DNA from: Anaerolineales bacterium
GTDB lineage: Bacteria > Chloroflexota > Anaerolineae > Anaerolineales > Villigracilaceae
Length of the DNA stretch: 64,000 bases
Direction: 5' to 3'
Assembly: GCA_026928255.1 (NCBI GenBank)
Contig: JAIXKJ010000008.1
Span: forward strand, 535,298 to 599,297
The position numbers and the translations under genes are program-made. The notes beneath the pieces were generated by a model that was not told where the DNA came from, did not search any database, and saw nothing but the letters and a program-made list of their open reading frames with translations. This document shows, piece by piece, positions 58,664-64,000 of the stretch (positions within the stretch are counted from its first letter, which is position 1; each line of letters starts with the position of its first letter).

Positions 58664-60085
58664 CTACGGCGTGGGCGTCGGCTCGACTGTCGGCGCGGGC
58701 GTGGGGGCGAAACTGCAAATCGTCCGCACCACCGCCATATCCGCCGCGATGTTCGGGTCTTGGACGTATTCCGATTTCTCGATTCGCGCCGCCACCGCCA
58801 GCGCTTGCGGACATTTGTTATTCTTCGGCGTGCTTAGCGCCGCCAACTCCGAAGCGAGGATGTCAAAATAGTAAACCGTGCTTCCGTCTAATTCCAACGG
58901 CTTAACTTGCGCTTCCACGTCGTTGGGTCCGCATTCGCCGCGCGCGGGGCAGGACTCTTGCGGCGTGCAGCCGTCCACCGCGCAACCGAGCGCGAGGATG
59001 CCCGTCTCGTAGTTGCGGTTCTTGTGATACAGCACGCCCAACTCGCCGTACAGCACCGCGTTGTCCGGCTCGAACTCAATCGCCTTTTGGATGTTGCGAA
59101 TGGCGATGAAGAACTCGCCCATCTGCGAGTAAGTTTTGGCGATGGAAATATACGGCGCGGGGTCTTTGACTCCCAATTGGGTGTTGATGCGCGCCGTCTG
59201 CGCGAAGTATTCCAGCGATTTTTCAAATAGGTCTTTTTGCACTTGCTCGTTCGGGCTTTCAAACGCCAGCCGCCGATAGCCCGCGCCCGCCCGCAGATAA
59301 AGGAAGGTCATATTCGGCGCGATGGCGATGGCTTTGTCGTAGGCTTCGATAGCGAGCGCGTATTCGCCCAACGACTCCAACACCGAAGCGTGGACGCGAT
59401 GCACGTCCATCAGCGAGGAATCCGCCGCGAGCGCTTGTTCGATGATTTGTTGCGCTTGCGCCCACTTTTGCTGATCCACTAAAATTTCGGCGTAAAAGGC
59501 TTGCGCGAGGACGTTGGTATTATCGAGCAGCATGGCGCGGGTGGCTTGTTGTTCTGCGTCTTGCAAAAGCGATTGGCGCTGACGGGCGTCCGTTACATAG
59601 GACGCTTTCCAGTCCAGCGCAAAGGCGTACACGGCGTGCGCGTCGCTGCTGTCGGGGTTGATTTCAATGGCTTTCTGCGCGGATTCAATGGCTTCGTCGA
59701 GGCGGGCGAGCAAAGCGGGGCGTTGAACGATGAGCGCGGTGGAATACACTTGCGCGCGCGCCAACTGCGACCAAATTTCCGCGTTGCCTTCGTCCACGAG
59801 GGCGGCTTGTTTGTAGGAGGTAATCGCGCCCGGCACAATGTGTCCGTTTGCGTCTTTGGAGTCTTCCAATTTGCCGGCGGTGAAGAGCGCGTCGCCTTCT
59901 AATGTGTAAGAGACGGAAGAGCGCGTGGGCGTGGCGGTGGGCAGGAAGAGCGGCTTAACGTCGCCTTGTTGCACCGAGCGGATGAGCCAAATGCCGCCGA
60001 GAATGAGCAAGACAAAAAGGAACACGCGATAGACTCGCGTTCCGTTGCGTTGACGGAATAGGTTGCGTCGGTTGTAGATGTTCAT
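58664..60085 (-). CDS. Membrane-anchored TPR protein 1
   Basis: A 473-residue protein: a basic start, one membrane helix (VYRVFLFVLLILGGIWLI, about 19-36) and a Thr-rich spacer. At least six tetratricopeptide repeats follow between about 60 and 360 (for example AIEAYDKAIAIAPN, AIRNIQKAIEFEPDNAVLYGELG). Near 365-395 a cysteine cluster (CAVDGCTPQESCPARGEC) suggests disulfides, so the repeats are probably outside the cell. It ends with a Pro/Thr tail. It overlaps the second TPR gene upstream by ATGA. A scaffold for an unknown envelope complex. Confidence 0.85.
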   Translation of the reverse strand: MNIYNRRNLFRQRNGTRVYRVFLFVLLILGGIWLIRSVQQGDVKPLFLPTATPTRSSVSYTLEGDALFTAGKLEDSKDANGHIVPGAITSYKQAALVDEGNAEIWSQLARAQVYSTALIVQRPALLARLDEAIESAQKAIEINPDSSDAHAVYAFALDWKASYVTDARQRQSLLQDAEQQATRAMLLDNTNVLAQAFYAEILVDQQKWAQAQQIIEQALAADSSLMDVHRVHASVLESLGEYALAIEAYDKAIAIAPNMTFLYLRAGAGYRRLAFESPNEQVQKDLFEKSLEYFAQTARINTQLGVKDPAPYISIAKTYSQMGEFFIAIRNIQKAIEFEPDNAVLYGELGVLYHKNRNYETGILALGCAVDGCTPQESCPARGECGPNDVEAQVKPLELDGSTVYYFDILASELAALSTPKNNKCPQALAVAARIEKSEYVQDPNIAADMAVVRTICSFAPTPAPTVEPTPTP

Positions 60086-61335
60086 GGTTCGAGCGTGGAT
60101 TCAGTTCCGGGTTCGGGAGTCCCTGTCGGCGGGGCGGGCGGCGCGTTCAAATTCTGTTGGCAGCGTTCGTTAATCGCCGCGACGTTGTCCATTGCTAATT
60201 CGTCGTTGGGGATGCGCGAAGCGATCAACTGCGCGATTTGCACGGCTTCGCCGCATTGGTTGACGCGAGCCAGCGCCAAGCCGTAGGTGAAGTAATATTC
60301 GGCGATGCGCGGCGAATTGGGCGCGAGGTTGATGGATTTGATTTCTTTGCCTTTTTCAGACGTTCCGCCTTTGACGACGAAGGCAAGTTCGACGACGGAT
60401 TCTTCGTAGTAGGCGTTGCGGTAGAGCATAACGCCGTAGTTGCCGCGCAGGTTGGCGTCGGCGGAATCGTTGCTGACGGCGGATTCGGCGAATTGCATGG
60501 CTTTGCCGTATTCGCCGACGGTGGCGTAGGTGCGCGAGAGCAGCAGGTCGGGGTTGGGGTCTTCGGGGTTGAGGGCGTCGGCGCGGGTGAAGGAATCAAT
60601 CGCTTTGTCGTAGATGCCGAGAATGCGGTAGTTTCTTCCGAGCGCTAAATATAAATCGGGGATGTTGGCGTTGATGTTGAGCGCTTGTTGATATTCGCCG
60701 ATGGCTTCTTCGTAGTTGCCGGTCGCTTCCAACAGGTAGCCGCGCGCGCGGTGCGTTTCGAGCAGATTGGGCGCGAGCGCCTGCGCGACTTTGGATTCTT
60801 CGATGGCTTTTTCCAAGCCGTCGAAAGCGCCCAAGCCGCTGTAATATAAATCCACGAGGGTTTCGGTGTAGTAGGCGTGCGCCAGCGCGTTGTTCGGGTC
60901 GAGTTCCAACGCGCGTTTGATGCTGGATTCGGCTTCGACGTATTGCTCTTGAAAGTTGAGCGCCCAGCCGCGCACGGCGTGCGCCATCGAGTTGGACGGG
61001 TTGAGCAGCAGCGCGTCTTCGGCGGCGGTTTGCGCCTCTTTGTATTTGCCCGCGAAGACTAAAGTCCGCGCCAGCGTGATGCGGATGACGGGGTCGTTCG
61101 GCTGCGCGGCGAGCGCTTGTTTGTAAAGGTCAATGGCTGGCAATAATTTCCCTTGCGCGAACATTTCGTCGCCTTGCGCCATGAGCGTAACGGGCGAAGT
61201 AGTCGGCGTGGGCGTCAACGCGCCGATGGGGTTAATGTTGACGACGACGTAACGGTTGACGTACGCCGCGCCCAAAATTAAGAGACTCAACAACGCCAGC
61301 CGAAACCAGTTTGGTCGGTTGCGGCGTTTGTTCAT
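60082..61335 (-). CDS. Membrane-anchored TPR protein 2
   Basis: A 417-residue paralog-like partner: basic start, one membrane helix (LALLSLLILGAAYVNRYVVV), a Thr/Pro spacer, then about eight TPR units (AIDLYKQALAAQPNDP, AESSIKRALELDPNNALAH, AIGEYQQALNINANIPDLYLALG). Two cysteines near the end and a Pro/Thr tail resemble protein 1. ATG 61335 is chosen over the upstream MYLRG start; the ribosome-binding site is weak. The two genes overlap by four bases and are probably expressed together. Confidence 0.83.
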   Translation of the reverse strand: MNKRRNRPNWFRLALLSLLILGAAYVNRYVVVNINPIGALTPTPTTSPVTLMAQGDEMFAQGKLLPAIDLYKQALAAQPNDPVIRITLARTLVFAGKYKEAQTAAEDALLLNPSNSMAHAVRGWALNFQEQYVEAESSIKRALELDPNNALAHAYYTETLVDLYYSGLGAFDGLEKAIEESKVAQALAPNLLETHRARGYLLEATGNYEEAIGEYQQALNINANIPDLYLALGRNYRILGIYDKAIDSFTRADALNPEDPNPDLLLSRTYATVGEYGKAMQFAESAVSNDSADANLRGNYGVMLYRNAYYEESVVELAFVVKGGTSEKGKEIKSINLAPNSPRIAEYYFTYGLALARVNQCGEAVQIAQLIASRIPNDELAMDNVAAINERCQQNLNAPPAPPTGTPEPGTESTLEP

Positions 61336-61457
61336 GCTCCATTTGCTTCCTCTTAAATACATAAATTCATATTACCATAGACGATTAAAACTTCTGTGAG
61401 AGGGGAAAATTTGCCTTTCGTTTTTCGCTAACGCTCAAAATGGCAAACCTTATGTGC

Positions 61458-61463
61458 TAAAAT
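61458..61463 (+). promoter_or_regulatory. -10 box of a probable leaderless trmD mRNA
   Basis: TGCTAAAAT (extended -10) ends 6 bases before ATG 61470; no Shine-Dalgarno is visible. Confidence 0.5.
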
Positions 61464-61469
61464 CGCGCC

Positions 61470-62216
61470 ATGCAATTTGAGGTCTTCACCCTCCTGCCCG
61501 AAGTTTTCCCTTCTTATCTTGAAACCAGCATTCTTAAACGCGCCCGCGAACGCGGACTGATTCGCGTCAACGTCCACAACATCCGCGATTACGCGCATGA
61601 CAAACATCACACCACCGACGATCAACCTTACGGCGGCGGCGGCGGAATGGTGATGAAACCCGAACCAGTCTTTGAAGCCGTCGAAAGCGCGTTGGGGACG
61701 TCCGCGCCGGGTTCGGAGATTCCGGTCATTCTGCTCACTCCGCAAGGGCGCGTCTTCAATCAAGAAGTTGCCAAAGAACTTTCGCAACATCCGCGCCTGG
61801 CGCTCTTGTGCGGACGTTACGAAGGCGTGGACGAGCGCATCCGTCAGCGCTTGGCGACCGACGAAATTTCCATCGGCGATTATGTGCTGACCGGCGGCGA
61901 ACTCCCCGCGCTGATTTTGATAGACGCGGTCTCGCGTCTGCTGCCGAACGTGCTGGGCGACCCGACCGGCGCGGAAGACGACTCGCACGCCATGGGCTTG
62001 CTCGAATATCCGCATTACACTCGCCCGCCCGTTTTTCGCGGAGACGCCGTCCCCGAAGCTTTGCTTTCGGGCGACCACAAACGCATTGACCGTTGGCGCA
62101 GAGAGCAAGCGCTCGAACGCACCTTCCGCAAACGCCCCGACATGCTCGAACGCGCCGACTTAAGCGACGCGGATCGGAAGTTCCTTAAAAGTCTAACCAG
62201 CAACTTGCAACCTTAA
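61470..62216 (+). CDS. trmD: tRNA (guanine37-N1)-methyltransferase
   Basis: Methylates G37 next to the anticodon, preventing frameshifts. At 248 residues it is a SPOUT enzyme with [42 protein letters not shown] (cited as blocks), [13 protein letters not shown] and [17 protein letters not shown], which form the SAM knot and catalytic Asp region. The last codons (LTSNLQP and UAA) are supplied by a heptamer array that overlaps the gene end, so the native C-terminus may be altered. Confidence 0.95.
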   Translation: MQFEVFTLLPEVFPSYLETSILKRARERGLIRVNVHNIRDYAHDKHHTTDDQPYGGGGGMVMKPEPVFEAVESALGTSAPGSEIPVILLTPQGRVFNQEVAKELSQHPRLALLCGRYEGVDERIRQRLATDEISIGDYVLTGGELPALILIDAVSRLLPNVLGDPTGAEDDSHAMGLLEYPHYTRPPVFRGDAVPEALLSGDHKRIDRWRREQALERTFRKRPDMLERADLSDADRKFLKSLTSNLQP

Positions 62217-62256
62217 ACCCACAACCTTCAACCTTAAACCTGCAACCTTAAACCCG
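62194..62256 (+). repeat. Heptamer-repeat array 4, overlapping trmD
   Basis: Nine 7-base units in a row: TAACCAG, CAACTTG, CAACCTT, AAACCCA, CAACCTT, CAACCTT, AAACCTG, CAACCTT, AAACCCG. The trmD stop lies in the third and fourth units. Only one orientation is present here. Confidence 0.9.
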
Positions 62257-62288
62257 TCGCAACCCCTTTCACACTCGCGGAGGAAACA

Positions 62289-63569
62289 ATGACCAGATTG
62301 AATTACGGAAAGACCTTCTTGCTCGGTTTTGGCTTTTTCGGCGTCAGCATTATTTGGGGCGTGTACAACGCTTTCGTCCCTATTTTTCTCGCCAACAAAT
62401 TTGACCTTTCGCCGGCCATCATCGGCTTCTTTATGACGCTCGACAACATCGCCGCGCTGTTCATTCAGCCGCCGGTCGGCGCTTGGTCCGATCGCCTGCG
62501 GACTCCGTTGGGGCGGCGCATTCCGTTCATCATCGTCGGCGCGCCGATTTCCGCCGTCGCCTTCGGCTTGATTCCTCTCGCGGCGGCGCTTCCGCTTTTT
62601 GTGGCTTGCACAAGCACGCTGCTGCTCAGCGCCGCGCTTTGGCGCACGCCCATCGTCGCGCTCATGCCCGACATCACCCCGTCCAAATTTCTGTCAAAGG
62701 CGAACGGCATCATCAACTTCATGGGCGGAATTGGCGCCATCGTCGCCTTGCAAACGGGCGGAATTTTGTACAAGATAAATCCCAGTTTCCCCTTTTGGCT
62801 GGGTTCGATTTTAGTCATCGTCGCCGCGCTAATCGTTTTTCTCTTCATCGAAGAGCCGAAAGAATATGCGGAAAGCGAAGAACAGCCGGGCATCATCGCC
62901 AGTTTGAAGGAAGTCTTCAACGACCCCGACAAAAGCGGCTTGCGAATTTTATTCGCCATCTTCTTTTGGTTTGTCGGCTACTCGGCAGTGGAGACCTTCT
63001 TCACGCTCTACGCTCATAACCATCTCCGCTTAAGCGAAGGCGACAGCGCGACTTTACTTTCCGTCTTGCCGCTCTTCTTCGTCTTATCCGCCATTCCGGC
63101 GGGCATGGTCGCCGAAAAGATCGGGCGGCGCACGACCATTTCCATCGGGCTGATTATCTTATCCATTATGTTATTTTTGCTTTACATCACCCCCGCCGAC
63201 GCGCTGCTAGTCGGCGTTGCGCCGTTGCCGCTGGTCGGCATTCCGCTCGTCGAAGGCGGAACGCGCATGTTGACTCTCGCGGGCGTGTTGCTCGTCTTCG
63301 GCGGCATTGGCTGGGCGTTCATCAACATCAACTCGCTGCCCATGATCGTAGACTTAACCAGCGCGGCGCGCATCGGCACGTTTACCGGCTTATATTATCT
63401 TTTCTCCACCTTTTCCGCCATCGTCGGACCCAACCTAAACGGCTGGGCGGTGCAACTGACGGGCGGCAACTACAACACCATTATGCTCATCGCGCCTTTC
63501 TTTATGCTGGCGGCGCTGGCGCTAATGACGGGCGTGAGAAAAGGCGAAGCAATTATCAACGAAGCCTGA
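62289..63569 (+). CDS. MFS transporter (GPH/sugar-cation symporter-like)
   Basis: A 426-residue protein with 12 predicted helices. The start FGFFGVSIIWGVYNAFVPIFL, the cytoplasmic motif QPPVGAWSDRLRTPLGRRIPF (motif A-like), and the 6-7 loop with RISLKEVFNDPDKS-like charges fit SLC45/GPH-type sugar transporters. The substrate is unknown. CGGAGGAAACA gives a strong ribosome-binding site. A BMP-type lipoprotein gene begins 7 bases after its stop and is probably coupled. Confidence 0.87.
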   Translation: MTRLNYGKTFLLGFGFFGVSIIWGVYNAFVPIFLANKFDLSPAIIGFFMTLDNIAALFIQPPVGAWSDRLRTPLGRRIPFIIVGAPISAVAFGLIPLAAALPLFVACTSTLLLSAALWRTPIVALMPDITPSKFLSKANGIINFMGGIGAIVALQTGGILYKINPSFPFWLGSILVIVAALIVFLFIEEPKEYAESEEQPGIIASLKEVFNDPDKSGLRILFAIFFWFVGYSAVETFFTLYAHNHLRLSEGDSATLLSVLPLFFVLSAIPAGMVAEKIGRRTTISIGLIILSIMLFLLYITPADALLVGVAPLPLVGIPLVEGGTRMLTLAGVLLVFGGIGWAFININSLPMIVDLTSAARIGTFTGLYYLFSTFSAIVGPNLNGWAVQLTGGNYNTIMLIAPFFMLAALALMTGVRKGEAIINEA

Positions 63570-63576
63570 CATTAAT

Positions 63577-64000
63577 TTGCTTCGCCGCATTTTCTTGACC
63601 TTGACTTTCTTCTCCGTTCTGACGGCTTGTTCTTCGCCGACAGATTGTTCGCGCGCGGACGTCTTCTGCGCGGCGCTCGTTACCGACACCTTAGGCTTGG
63701 ACGATAACGGCTTAAACTCCGCCTCTTGGGCGGGACTGCGCCGAGCGGAAGAGGACGGAATCATTAATCAACTTGATTTCATCGCCTCGACAGATTCCCG
63801 CGATTACCCAAAAAATCTCGCTTACTTCGTCCAGCGCAAATACGACCTAATCGTCGCCTCCGGCGTTTCGTTGAGCAAAGCAACCTTCGCCGCCGCCGAA
63901 TCAAACCCGCAAATCGTTTTCGTCGGCGTCAATCAAACCTTCGACGAAACGCTTCCCAATTTAGTATCTGTTACCTTTCCCGAAGACCAAATGGGCTTCG
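63577..64000 (+). CDS. BMP-family lipoprotein (nucleoside-type ABC binding protein), 3' end outside window
   Basis: The frame from TTG 63577 runs open to the right edge for 141 codons. It encodes LRRIFLTLTFFSVLTAC, a lipoprotein signal with lipobox LTAC, then ADVFCAALVTDTLGLDDNGLNSASWAGLRRAEED and later YDLIVASGVSLSKAT and IVFVGVNQTF, cited in parts. This is the start of a BMP/Med-type binding protein (PnrA-like), normally part of a nucleoside or nucleobase ABC importer. No ATG is available; an ATT at 63571 is the only other nearby codon in frame. It probably relies on coupling to the MFS gene. Confidence 0.8.
   Translation, partial: MLRRIFLTLTFFSVLTACSSPTDCSRADVFCAALVTDTLGLDDNGLNSASWAGLRRAEEDGIINQLDFIASTDSRDYPKNLAYFVQRKYDLIVASGVSLSKATFAAAESNPQIVFVGVNQTFDETLPNLVSVTFPEDQMGF

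Noticed and set aside
1..64000. General reassignment of UGA as a sense codon
   Set aside because: Many genes end cleanly in UGA with the next gene overlapping (ATGA), and only two internal UGA codons are seen, both at catalytic cysteines.

Overview
The window looks like a piece of a Chloroflexota chromosome, most likely class Anaerolineae (inferred from protein style only; no marker-gene search was possible). Pointers are lipoproteins with Thr/Pro-rich linkers, a DUF11 plus lamin-tail surface protein, a Ser/Thr kinase with a TolB-like sensor, tandem DUF5671 membrane repeats, PdxST-type vitamin B6 synthesis, and a strong bias for codons ending in C or G. That bias also produces very long antisense open frames, which I treat as shadows. 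No gene-free stretch reaches 300 bases.

Layout. 0-5.1 kb: end of a secreted DUF11/LTD protein, then pyrF-pyrE-pyrD. 5.1-12 kb: sensor kinase, a crotonase, glutamate dehydrogenase, a PIN toxin-antitoxin pair and glutaryl-CoA dehydrogenase. 12-13.4 kb: an AbiE-type pair between two copies of a 26-bp repeat taken from the 3' end of gcdH. 13.4-18.4 kb: a rhodanese lipoprotein with UGA at its catalytic position, oligoendopeptidase F, and small exported proteins among repeated hairpins. 18.4-24.8 kb: DUF5671 protein, dnaN, a PEP/pyruvate-binding protein and a YhfC-type membrane protease. 24.8-27 kb: an SdpI-like protein framed by two parS-like palindromes and two heptamer-repeat arrays, then slipin and a GntR regulator. 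27-32.3 kb: pdxS-pdxT and membrane or hypothetical proteins. 32.3 kb: a DsbA-family oxidoreductase with UGA in place of the first cysteine of its CxxC motif. 33-34.4 kb: a restriction-modification pair. 34.4-41.9 kb: ogt, two chromate-transporter halves, UspA, a phosphoribosyltransferase, a two-gene Cas4-like membrane nuclease, nadK and recN. 42-47.7 kb: tRNA-Arg, two paralogous FAD oxidoreductases split by a VapBC module, and a GcvT-like protein. 47.9-54.7 kb: crotonase, tRNA-Lys, thioredoxin, infC-rpmI-rplT, an rRNA/tRNA methyltransferase, DUF711 and ilvE. 54.7-61.4 kb: a secreted foldase, groES-groEL under a CIRCE operator, and two TPR proteins. 61.5-64 kb: trmD, an MFS transporter and the start of a BMP-family lipoprotein.

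Most notable: two unrelated thiol-redox genes (13.4 and 32.3 kb) both carry in-frame UGA exactly where the catalytic cysteine belongs, each followed by a hairpin resembling a bacterial SECIS element. Together they suggest that this organism decodes selenocysteine. UGA still ends many ordinary genes here. Also notable are the duplicated gcdH end around the abiE pair, parS-like sites 3.4 and 4.1 kb from dnaN, 7-bp repeat arrays that run into coding sequence, palindromic elements inserted in frame, an AUA start for infC, and a recurring -10 box placed 6-7 bp before ATG that implies leaderless mRNAs.
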